Made by a program: the position numbers and the translations under genes. Of a DNA stretch of 51,064 bases, positions 26,510 to 33,954 are shown piece by piece. The notes beneath the pieces are model-generated. The model did no database searches. It was not told the origin of the DNA and saw nothing but the letters and a program-made list of their open reading frames with translations. The stretch is from Massilia sp. (GTDB lineage Bacteria; Pseudomonadota; Gammaproteobacteria; Burkholderiales; Burkholderiaceae_D), in the NCBI GenBank assembly GCA_025359245.1, contig JANYGW010000118.1, positions 1 to 51,064 on the forward strand, read 5' to 3'. How positions within the stretch are numbered: position 1 is the first letter of the stretch; every line of letters begins with the position of its first letter.

Positions 26510-28642
26510 TCAGTGGGCCGATCCCAGTGAGTCGCGCGGGGCTGGCGGCGACGTGAGCAGTTGCCCGAAAGCGCCGGCCGCGATCGCCTCCGAAAACAGG
26601 ACTCCTTGCGCGAAGTCGCATCCCAGGTCGCTTAGTTGCTGCTTCTGCTGCTGCGTTTCCACCCCTTCGGCGATGACTTTTAGCCCCAACGCATGGCCGG
26701 CCGCGATGATGCTTTTGGCCAGCGCCAGCGGCGCAGCTTGCGGTAAGCTGTGCACCACCTCCTGGGCGATTTTCAGTCCCGCCAGCGGTAGCCGGGTCAG
26801 GCTGTTGATCGATGAACAGCCAATGCCGAAGTCGTCGAGATACACGGGCACGCCCGAGTCGGCCAGGTGCTGCAAGATGTCGCATGAGCCTGCCGAGTCG
26901 TTTAGCAACATGGCCTCGGTGATCTCCAGCGCCACTGGCGCGTTCGCCTTCATGACGCGCTCAATGATCGCCTTCCAGTGAACGTCGGCGGCCTTGCCGG
27001 CCAGACCGAGCGACGACTTTTTGATGCTGACATACAGTAACGATCCGCACCGCTGATGCCAATCGCGGGCGCGTTCGAGGGCGTCGTCGAGCACCCACTC
27101 GTCGATCTGGGCTGCCAGGCCGGCCTCCTCGGCAAGGGGGATGAAATCGCGGGCGGGCACCTGGCCGATGACAGGATGCAGCCAGCGCAGTTGCGCTTCG
27201 GCGCCGACGATGGCGCCGCCGGACAACGCGATGATGGGCTGGTACAGCACCAGGAACTGGTGTTCGGCCACCGCCTGCTGCAGTTCGTCGACGCGCTGTA
27301 GGTGCAGCCAGGCGGCGTTGCGCATGTCGGCCTTGAAATAGCAAAACTGGTTGCGCCCGCCGTGTTTGACCGCATACATGGCCTGGTCCGCCCGGCGCAG
27401 CAGTGCGGCCTGTCCGTCGGCGTCCTGCGGATACAAAGCGATTCCGATGCTGCCGGAGATATGCGCGTCGCGTCCGCCAATGACGAACGTGCGCCCCAGT
27501 TCGTCGAGGAGATGCTGGGCCAGGATATCGACATGCGGCAGGTGCCGGATTTCGGTCAGGATGATGGTAAATTCGTCGCCGCCAAGGCGCGCCACGGTGT
27601 CGCTGTCGCGCACGCAGGCGCGGATCCGGATGCCGGCCTGGCGCAGCAGCTCATCGCCCGCCTCGTGTCCCATCAAATCGTTGACTTTTTTGAACCCGTC
27701 GAGATCGACGAACATCAGCGCCAGCGGCAAGCCGATGCGGTCGGCGCGCTTGATTTCGTGCGCCAGCCGGTCGTGGAACAGGTGCCGATTCGGCAGTCCG
27801 GTCAGGTCGTCATACTGAGCGTGGCGCCGGTGCTTGTCTTCGCTGGCCTTGCGTTCGGTGATGTCGCGCGCGATGCCGGCCACCGCTTCCACCTGGCCTT
27901 GCGCATCGATGACCGGTACCAGCAGGTACTCGTAGGTGACGCTGGCACCGCGCCGCTGGCGCGTGAATTCGCCCAGCATGGTCGACCTGCGGCGCGCCGC
28001 CAGGCGCACATTTTCGTCAAATTGCGCCTGGGCGGTGCCGACGTCGCCCAGGCGGCGACCTTTCAGGACGCTCAGCGGCGCGCCAAATTCCGTGGCCAGG
28101 GCGGCATTCCCGTAGACCAGGCAGGCTTCGGTATCGACGATGAAACTGAGGTCCGGCGAGGCTGACAACAGCGTGTCGAACAGCCGCGCGCTACGTTCCT
28201 TGTCATCGGAGAAACCGGACAGCGATTCGGTCAAGGCCTGGTCGACCGCCTCGTTGAAGCGGGTCAGGTCAAGCAATTCGGCCAGCTCGGGTGGGTGCAC
28301 GGCAAGGTTGCGGTTCCACAGCCGCAGCACGCTGGCGCGTAGCGCGCGGTATTCGGACATGGCATCGTTGACGGTGAAGCCTTCCAGTACCCGGTCCGAG
28401 CCATGCATCCGGGCCTGGCTGGCGCCGCTCAGCAACGGTGCCCGGCCTTTGGATTTTTGCTCCTGCTGGTCGGGGCTCTGGGTCTGCTCGAGGTCGGCGG
28501 CGATGGCCAGCAGGATGCCCTCGGCGTGATCGCGCAGAACCACGGTCGACAGTTTGCCTACGACCGGGATGGCGCGCGCAAAGCATTCCCATTCGTCGAG
28601 TATGGTGGCGATGTGTTCGCGAATAAAATGGGCGAGAGTCAT
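26510..28642 (-). CDS. GGDEF-EAL protein with RsbRD-like N-terminus, PAS domain and degenerate EAL
   Basis: The 710-residue protein has an N-terminal helical input domain (about 1-145, RsbRD-like), a PAS domain (about 150-265), GGDEF (about 275-440) and EAL (about 450-700). The diguanylate cyclase site is intact: RLGGDEF with GGDEF at 354-358, and an inhibitory I-site RDSD at 345-348. The EAL domain is altered. EAL reads EAQ (482-484), the metal-binding Asn of the VNLS motif is Ser539, and LKID reads LKIA (623-626), although DDFG and AEGVE remain. I infer c-di-GMP synthesis without phosphodiesterase activity; the EAL part may bind c-di-GMP. The same input domain occurs in the kinase at 30064. 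Confidence 0.92.
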   Translation of the reverse strand: MTLAHFIREHIATILDEWECFARAIPVVGKLSTVVLRDHAEGILLAIAADLEQTQSPDQQEQKSKGRAPLLSGASQARMHGSDRVLEGFTVNDAMSEYRALRASVLRLWNRNLAVHPPELAELLDLTRFNEAVDQALTESLSGFSDDKERSARLFDTLLSASPDLSFIVDTEACLVYGNAALATEFGAPLSVLKGRRLGDVGTAQAQFDENVRLAARRRSTMLGEFTRQRRGASVTYEYLLVPVIDAQGQVEAVAGIARDITERKASEDKHRRHAQYDDLTGLPNRHLFHDRLAHEIKRADRIGLPLALMFVDLDGFKKVNDLMGHEAGDELLRQAGIRIRACVRDSDTVARLGGDEFTIILTEIRHLPHVDILAQHLLDELGRTFVIGGRDAHISGSIGIALYPQDADGQAALLRRADQAMYAVKHGGRNQFCYFKADMRNAAWLHLQRVDELQQAVAEHQFLVLYQPIIALSGGAIVGAEAQLRWLHPVIGQVPARDFIPLAEEAGLAAQIDEWVLDDALERARDWHQRCGSLLYVSIKKSSLGLAGKAADVHWKAIIERVMKANAPVALEITEAMLLNDSAGSCDILQHLADSGVPVYLDDFGIGCSSINSLTRLPLAGLKIAQEVVHSLPQAAPLALAKSIIAAGHALGLKVIAEGVETQQQKQQLSDLGCDFAQGVLFSEAIAAGAFGQLLTSPPAPRDSLGSAH

Positions 28643-28755
28643 GGCGCAGTGTCATGGATGCCACATTCCTGCCAGTTGGACCGGGACCGCCTCGATTCGT
28701 TCTGCGCGCTCGGCCGGTGGACTGGCATCCGCACGGAGCGATGCGGGCCGGCGGC

Positions 28756-29133
28756 CTACGCGTCGTCGCTCTTCTTGATCAGGCCCGACAGCGCAGCGAA
28801 GGGGTTATGCGTCGCTGCCTTCATCGGTGCCGACAGCAGGCCCGCTCCGCGGTCCGCTTCCAGGTAGCGCGAGTGTTCGTTGTCATGGCAGTACAGGCAC
28901 AACAGTTCCCAGTTGCTGCCGTCGGGCGGGTTGTTGTCGTGGTTGTGGTCGCGGTGGTGCACGGTCAGCTGCGAAACGTTGGCGTTGGTAAATTCGCGCA
29001 TGCAGCGCCCGCAAATCCACGGATACATTTTCAGCGAGCGCGCGCGGTAGCCCGTTTCGCGCGTCTCGGCGGCTTTGCGGGCGTCGGCGACGATCTTGTC
29101 GAGCCGGGCGGCGTCCGGTTTCTTGCTTTGCAT
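28756..29133 (-). CDS. yajD: YajD-family HNH nuclease
   Basis: The 125-residue protein has a CGRCMREF zinc knuckle, the HNH core LTVHHRDHNHDNNPPDG, and the second Cys pair with His in LCLYCHDNEH. Order and spacing match YajD, a small HNH protein of unknown cellular role. No ribosome binding site is evident before the ATG at 29133. It sits alone between the GGDEF-EAL gene and a porin gene, all on the minus strand. Confidence 0.85.
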   Translation of the reverse strand: MQSKKPDAARLDKIVADARKAAETRETGYRARSLKMYPWICGRCMREFTNANVSQLTVHHRDHNHDNNPPDGSNWELLCLYCHDNEHSRYLEADRGAGLLSAPMKAATHNPFAALSGLIKKSDDA

Positions 29134-29215
29134 TTGGAGAGGCGCTTTCTGATGGTGGAGAGAGTGCCTTCAGCATAGGCTATCGGCCGGCGCCCGTCCA
29201 GATCGGCATGCCGGC

Positions 29216-29899
29216 CTAGAACGCGGCCCGGATCCCGATCCCCAGCTGGCGCACCGTGGCCGCGGCCTTCTTGTCGGACGCGTCCGCATACAGATAGCTG
29301 CGTTTCGACAGCGGGTATTCGTAGCCGATCGACCAGGCGCGGGTGCTGGCGACGCCGTCCGGCAGCTCACGTCCGTAGCCGAGCAGCAAAGTGCCGCCAC
29401 TGCCCGCCATGTAGTTGGCCCCGACCACCCAGGCCGTGGTCGACGCGGTCGACAGCAGGGCCCGGCCGCGGTCCTGGTCGGCGTAGCTGGCGGTCAGCTT
29501 GAGGGCGCTCAGCGGCCGGATCGCGGCGGCCACCGACCACAACGTCGATTCGATGCCGTTGCGCTCGTAGGCCAGCATGGCCCCCAGCGCCGCGCCCTGG
29601 TAGCTGCCGGCGATGGCAAACGGGTTGGCCGACGCGTCGCTGTTGGCAAGGTAGTGCGCCGGCGTGGGGCTGGCGCTGTCCGGCTCAAACCGGATGTCGA
29701 GCTGGAAGCCCGGCTGCAGCCCGGCGCCGCGCTGGTCGCCCCCTTTGACGCCAGGCACGTTGGCGTCGCGCTTGCCGATCGTCAGCGAGGCGCCGTTTTG
29801 CTGGATCAGGCCGGTATCGGCAAGCGGGCCGCCCGACTGCGCGTGGGCCGCGCCGGCCAGCATGACCCAGAGAACCAGCGCCAGTCGTGTCGTGTTCAT
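29216..29899 (-). CDS. Short porin-like outer membrane protein
   Basis: The 227-residue protein has a signal peptide (about 1-20, GAAHAQ) and a beta-strand-rich body ending in GIGIRAAF, whose terminal Phe is typical of porins. C-terminal motifs (VVGANYMAGSGGTLLLGYG and SIGYEYPLSKRSYLYADAS) match general betaproteobacterial porins. Those are usually 340-400 residues, so this copy lacks about a third, and the usual VTLYGxxD opening is replaced by a polar stretch. It may be a naturally reduced porin or a remnant with an internal deletion. AGGAGAT precedes the ATG. Confidence 0.7.
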   Translation of the reverse strand: MNTTRLALVLWVMLAGAAHAQSGGPLADTGLIQQNGASLTIGKRDANVPGVKGGDQRGAGLQPGFQLDIRFEPDSASPTPAHYLANSDASANPFAIAGSYQGAALGAMLAYERNGIESTLWSVAAAIRPLSALKLTASYADQDRGRALLSTASTTAWVVGANYMAGSGGTLLLGYGRELPDGVASTRAWSIGYEYPLSKRSYLYADASDKKAAATVRQLGIGIRAAF

Positions 29900-30063
29900 G
29901 GGCGATCTCCTCGTCAGTGTCAGCGGGCGGGATCAGCCCGGTTCTGTTGAGACGTTATTGCAATCGCGCCCTGACCGGTGGATATACGGCAATCGTTTGA
30001 TTCACCTCAAACAAGGTGAACGATAGCGCGCAAAAGTGTCTGTTTCTTGCGATCACAATGCGC

Positions 30064-31209
30064 CTACTCGCCGGGCTCGCTGCTGACGCGCGGCAAGACG
30101 AGCGTGAACGTGGTTCCCTCGGCCGCGCTGGAACTGAGCTGGATGCGGCCGCCGTGGGCGCTGACGATTTCGCGCGTGATGTACAAGCCCAGGCCCAGGT
30201 TGTCGGTGCCGGCCTGGTTGCGTTCGGCCGCCGGGCGCATCGCAAAGCGCTTGGCCGGATCGAACAGCGTGCGCATGCTGGCCGGCTCCATCACCACGCC
30301 CATGTTCTGGACCGTCATCAGGATGTCGTCGTCGTTGCCGTGCACGGTGAGCCAGACCGGTTCGCCCTGGGCGCCGTGCTGGACGGCGTTGCCCAGCAGG
30401 TTGGACAGCGCCTGGTTGATGCGGGCCCGGTCCCACACCACGTTCAGGTCGCCCGCCATCTCGAGCGTGATGGTGCACTGCGGATGGAAGGTGCGCATTT
30501 CGCCGATCACCAGCTCGCATTGCGGCGCCAGGTCGTACGGCGCCGGCTTGATCGGAATCCCGCCGCCCAGGTGGCTGGTGGAGAAATCGAGCAGGTCGCC
30601 CACCAGTTCGTTGACGCGGTTGGTGCTGTCGAGGATGCGCCTGGCGACCGCCTGGTGATTGGCCGGCATCGCCGCATCGCCCATCAGCATTTGCGCGCCC
30701 ATGTGGATCGCGCCCAGTGGGTTGCGCACGTCGTGCCCGAGGATGGCCATGAACACGTTCTGCGAATCGCGCAGCAGGGACGAAAAGCGGACCAGCGCTT
30801 CGGTCAGCGACTGGTCGACCGCTTCGTTAAAGCGCAGCATGTCATCGACTTCGAGCTGGTTGACGTCGCCGGTCTGGCGCTGCCACAAGCGCAGCACGCT
30901 GGCGCGCATGGCGCGGTATTCGGCCAGCAGCTCTTCGACCGCAAAGCCGGAGTTCATCCGGTCCGACGCGTGGATCTCGGCGGCCGTGTCGCCTTCCACC
31001 ACGGGCGCATTGCCTTTCGATTTTTCGATGCCGGCCCGCTCGCCCTGGTAGGTGTCGAGGTCGGTGCAGATCGCCGACAGCATTTGCTGTGCATGGTCGC
31101 GCAGCTTGCGCTTGCCCGAGTTGCGCAGCGGATTGAGCGTCAGCGCAAAGTTCTCCCATTCCTGCAGGATCGTTTCCATATTTTCACGGATAAATTTTGA
31201 TAGACGCAC
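30064..31209 (-). CDS. Soluble sensor histidine kinase with RsbRD-like N-terminus
   Basis: The 381-residue kinase has an N-terminal helical input domain (about 1-145), a HisKA domain with ILGHDVRNPLGAIHMGAQ (His159), and an HATPase domain (NLLGNAVQHGAQG, NLGLGLYITREIVSAHGG). There is no membrane segment. The start codon is GTG at 31209; it is favoured because the N-terminus then aligns with the GGDEF-EAL protein from residue 1 (LxxFIRExxxTIL). Shared blocks include EYRAxRASVLRLW and RFNEAVDQxLTE. The receiver protein at 31535, divergently encoded, is a likely partner. Confidence 0.88.
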   Translation of the reverse strand: MRLSKFIRENMETILQEWENFALTLNPLRNSGKRKLRDHAQQMLSAICTDLDTYQGERAGIEKSKGNAPVVEGDTAAEIHASDRMNSGFAVEELLAEYRAMRASVLRLWQRQTGDVNQLEVDDMLRFNEAVDQSLTEALVRFSSLLRDSQNVFMAILGHDVRNPLGAIHMGAQMLMGDAAMPANHQAVARRILDSTNRVNELVGDLLDFSTSHLGGGIPIKPAPYDLAPQCELVIGEMRTFHPQCTITLEMAGDLNVVWDRARINQALSNLLGNAVQHGAQGEPVWLTVHGNDDDILMTVQNMGVVMEPASMRTLFDPAKRFAMRPAAERNQAGTDNLGLGLYITREIVSAHGGRIQLSSSAAEGTTFTLVLPRVSSEPGE

Positions 31210-31534
31210 GGGAACACTTTCGATGGCAAGGAGCGCTGGTCGTGCAATGCGCAGGCGGGGAAGGCAAAAGAGTGCGGCAAGTATAGCAAGCTGGGGGGCA
31301 TGTTCGATTAAAACATACGTGCTTGGCCAATAGGGTACATACTAACTACGGCGAGACAAATAAACATTACCAATAATTACAATGCGGCCGCGCGCATGAC
31401 GTCGCGGCGCCCCTTCACCCCAGCATGCGCGGGTTGCGGGACCACAGGAACGCGAACATGATGAACACATTCACGACGGCTCGCATGGCCGGCCCGGTAC
31501 GACCCATGCCGGAGGCCGCGCGCGCGGAGAGGCC
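31210..31534. other. Divergent intergenic region between kinase and receiver genes
   Basis: This 325-base gap contains an AT-rich stretch (about 31285-31385) that probably holds promoters for both directions, with two copies of CCAATA near 31319 and 31362. Its right part is GC-rich. A 25-codon frame from 31461 ends in a TGA overlapping the receiver start codon; it could be a small leader peptide, but codon use gives no support. No other gene is visible. Confidence 0.45.
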
Positions 31535-31972
31535 ATGACGGCCTTCAGCGCCGCCGCAGTGCCGGCTTGCGCGCGCCGCATCCTGCTGATCGAAGATAAC
31601 CAGGACGCCAATGACTCGCTGCGCATCCTGCTGACCCGCGCGGGACATGTCGTGACCACGGCCTTTGATGGCATCGCCGGCCTCGGGCTGGCACGGACCA
31701 ATGTGTTCGACGTGTTGCTGTGCGACATAGGCCTGCCCGGCATGGATGGCCTGGAACTGATCACCCGGCTGCGCAGTTCGCTCGGCCTGCACATCCCGTT
31801 TGCGATTGCCATTTCGGGTTACGGCGACGATGAGGGCAGGGAGCGGGCGATCGGCGCCGGCTTCGGCCACTATTTCGTCAAGCCGGTCGATATCGAGGTC
31901 CTGCTGGCGCTGGTGGCCTCGGACGCGGTCACGCGCTTCATTGCGGCGGCCAGCCGCGGCGCCCGGCCCTAG
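31535..31972 (+). CDS. Single-domain response regulator
   Basis: The 145-residue protein is a receiver domain only. It has the acidic pair in IEDNQDAND, phospho-acceptor Asp64 in VLLCDIGLPGMDG, an ISGYG switch Ser, and YFVKPVD with the conserved Lys. The absence of an output domain suggests a phosphorelay intermediate or a CheY-like protein. It is divergent from the soluble histidine kinase, its likely donor. GAGAGG at 31526-31531 lies just before the ATG. Its stop overlaps the stop of the convergent hydrolase gene by 4 nt. Confidence 0.88.
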   Translation: MTAFSAAAVPACARRILLIEDNQDANDSLRILLTRAGHVVTTAFDGIAGLGLARTNVFDVLLCDIGLPGMDGLELITRLRSSLGLHIPFAIAISGYGDDEGRERAIGAGFGHYFVKPVDIEVLLALVASDAVTRFIAAASRGARP

Positions 31973-32856
31973 TCCGCCAGGATGTCGGGCGTGGCCAGCA
32001 CCGTGGCCGGCATCGGCGCCGGGCGCGGTGCGCTGAACTGGCTGACCAGGAATTCGGCGATCCTGGCCTGCGTCGTTGCCAGGTAGGGAATATTCATGTG
32101 ATCCGAATCGGGCACCGTTTCGTCGCGGTGCAGCCGGACCAGCTTGGACACCAGCGCATCGGTATGCGAATGCGGCACCACGTCGTCCGTGGCCGCGCGC
32201 AGCACATAGGTGGGCGCCTTCAGCGACGGCGCGTACTTGACCGACTCGAAGCGGTGCTGCAGCACGTATTCGATCGGCATCGCGCGGAACTTGCGCTTGG
32301 CCAGCGACAAGATCGAGTCATACGGCGTGATCAGGACCAGCGAATGGACGGGCCGCTCGAGCGCCACCTGCACCGCCACCCCGGAACCGAGGCTGCGCCC
32401 GACCACCGCCACCTTGGACGGATCGACGTGGTGGCGTTCGGCCAGCCAGTCGAACAGCAAACGGCCGTCTTCGACCATGTGGTTCTCGGCCGGATCGCCC
32501 TGCGAGGCGCCATAGCCGCGGTAATTGACCGCCAGCACGGCCATGCCCGGAAACAGCTTGCCGGCGTCGCGCACGACCCACGACACTTCCTCGGAACGGC
32601 CGCCGAAATACACGACGGCAGGATGGGGGGCCGGCACCTGGGGCGTCATCAGCCAGCCCGACAGCTTGGTGCCGTCGGTGGCGCGCAGCACGATCGGACG
32701 GGTACGGTGCCCGCTGCTGCGCGGATTGGCCACTTCGCGCTTGTTGGTCGGATTGAAGACCAGGCGCCGCTGGCTGGCGGCAATGGCTGCCGTCATGCCC
32801 AGCCACAGCACGCTGAGCGCGCCGGCGACCCCTGCCAGTTTTTTGGAATTGTTCAT
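31969..32856 (-). CDS. Alpha/beta hydrolase, membrane-anchored or exported
   Basis: The 295-residue protein has a hydrophobic N-terminal segment (about 6-27) and an alpha/beta hydrolase fold with the nucleophile elbow GRSLGSG (Ser155), acid candidate in AATDDVVP and His in DSDHMNI. NYRGYGASQGDPAE and TPYDSILSLAKRKF are typical of the BEM46/FrsA-like group. The substrate is unknown. It is convergent with the receiver gene, with stops overlapping by 4 nt. Confidence 0.85.
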   Translation of the reverse strand: MNNSKKLAGVAGALSVLWLGMTAAIAASQRRLVFNPTNKREVANPRSSGHRTRPIVLRATDGTKLSGWLMTPQVPAPHPAVVYFGGRSEEVSWVVRDAGKLFPGMAVLAVNYRGYGASQGDPAENHMVEDGRLLFDWLAERHHVDPSKVAVVGRSLGSGVAVQVALERPVHSLVLITPYDSILSLAKRKFRAMPIEYVLQHRFESVKYAPSLKAPTYVLRAATDDVVPHSHTDALVSKLVRLHRDETVPDSDHMNIPYLATTQARIAEFLVSQFSAPRPAPMPATVLATPDILAD

Positions 32857-32952
32857 GCTGCCATCTTAACGTGTTCGAGCGCCGTACTATATGCGCTGCT
32901 GCACGCAAGCGCCAACCCGGTAGCGCAAGTGGCAAACAAACAACGGACGTGG

Positions 32953-33783
32953 TCAATGCGCCATCATGACCGGCACGGTCATGCTGCGCAGCACGGTGCG
33001 GGTGACGCCGCCCAGCATCAGCTCGCGCAAGCGGGTGTGTCCGTAGCCGCCCATGACGATCAGGTCGGCCTGCTGGTCGGCCGCCAGCGACAGCAGCGCT
33101 TCGCCGACGTCGATCTCGGTCTGGTGCACATTGACCTCGACCTTGACCCCGTGCCGCGCCAGATACAGGGCGATGTCGGCGCCGGGCTGGGCGCCATGCG
33201 CGATGCCCGGATTGAAGATGGCGACGCTGACCGTGCCGGCGCGGCGCAGCATCGGCAGCGCGGCGGCGACGGCGCGCGCCGCCTCCAGGCTGGCGTCCCA
33301 GGCCAGCAGCACCCGGCTGCCGACGCGGGCCGGCGCGGCGCTGTGCGGCACCACCAGTACCGGGCGTCCGCTGTTGAGCATGACGTAGGCCGGCAGGCCG
33401 GGCGCCAGGCGCGAACACGGATCTTCGGGGTCCGGCTGGCTGACCACGACCAGGTCGGCGTAGCGCGCCTGCAGCGTCAGCCCGCCTTCGGGGTCATCCT
33501 CGGCCATGCGCCGCTCGAACGAGGCCACGCCCATGCTGGCGGCGACCGCCTCGAAGCGGTCGAGCGCCTGTTCGGCGCGTTCGCGCAGCATCGTCATTTG
33601 TTCGGCGATCAGCGCCAGGCCCAGGTCGGCGCCGCTGTTTTCATACACCGCGCGCGTCAGGCCGCTCATCGCGGCTCCGGTCAGGTGGCCTTGCTGGGCC
33701 AGCGCGACGGCGGCGGCAGCGCGCACCCGCGCTTCGCAATGCGGTGAGTGATCGACGTGGACCAGGATGGACTTGTACGACAT
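32953..33783 (-). CDS. Universal stress protein with two UspA domains
   Basis: The 276-residue protein has a UspA domain at the N-terminus (MSYKSILVHVDHS) and a second (about 150-276) with the nucleotide-binding signature GGYGHTRLRELMLGGVTRTV. Such proteins respond to stress, stationary phase or oxygen limitation. The start at 33783 is used because it begins at the conserved MSYKSILV; 33846 would add an unrelated stretch. It is divergent from the acyl-CoA synthetase gene. The shared intergenic region has an FNR box, but -10 spacing fits only the rightward gene. Confidence 0.88.
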   Translation of the reverse strand: MSYKSILVHVDHSPHCEARVRAAAAVALAQQGHLTGAAMSGLTRAVYENSGADLGLALIAEQMTMLRERAEQALDRFEAVAASMGVASFERRMAEDDPEGGLTLQARYADLVVVSQPDPEDPCSRLAPGLPAYVMLNSGRPVLVVPHSAAPARVGSRVLLAWDASLEAARAVAAALPMLRRAGTVSVAIFNPGIAHGAQPGADIALYLARHGVKVEVNVHQTEIDVGEALLSLAADQQADLIVMGGYGHTRLRELMLGGVTRTVLRSMTVPVMMAH

Positions 33784-33880
33784 GGCGGCTCCCAATTGAA
33801 TGCGTAAAAGGCAAGCGTATGCGCTAGCATGCAAGCAGTCCAGCACGATTCCTCAAGGACAAGGGTATCCTTTGCCGAAT

Positions 33881-33922
33881 TTGATCCACATCAATTTTGA
33901 ATTGCCGCTGCCCGTCTACGCT
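33881..33922 (+). promoter_or_regulatory. FNR-type promoter of the acyl-CoA synthetase/GNAT gene
   Basis: A perfect FNR/ANR box TTGAT-CCAC-ATCAA (33881-33894) is followed after 22 nt by TACGCT (33917-33922). This spacing places the box near -41.5, the class II activation position. The same spacing recurs before hemN and ccoN in this window. On the minus strand no -10 lies at the matching distance toward the universal stress gene. Confidence 0.75.
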
Positions 33923-33954
33923 GCACCACTATCCAACTTAAGGAAGCATCCGCC

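Noticed and set aside
29992-30024. FNR-like sequence TTGATTCACCTCAA upstream of the short porin
   Set aside because: One half-site is degenerate and no -10 lies 22 nt away in the porin direction. The same bases form a hairpin (TTCACCT/AGGTGAA), which explains the symmetry better.
31415-31535. Minus-strand tail resembling the end of a membrane protein (VFIMFAFLWSRNPRM)
   Set aside because: It is the end of a frame that runs antisense through the receiver gene, with no start of its own and no family match.
32098-33747. 549-codon plus-strand frame opposite the hydrolase and universal stress genes
   Set aside because: It spans two genuine minus-strand genes and their intergenic gap with shadow composition.
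33853-33894. Use of the FNR box at 33881 for the divergent universal stress gene
   Set aside because: The minus-strand hexamer at the class II distance is CCTTGA, not a -10. A different promoter class cannot be excluded.
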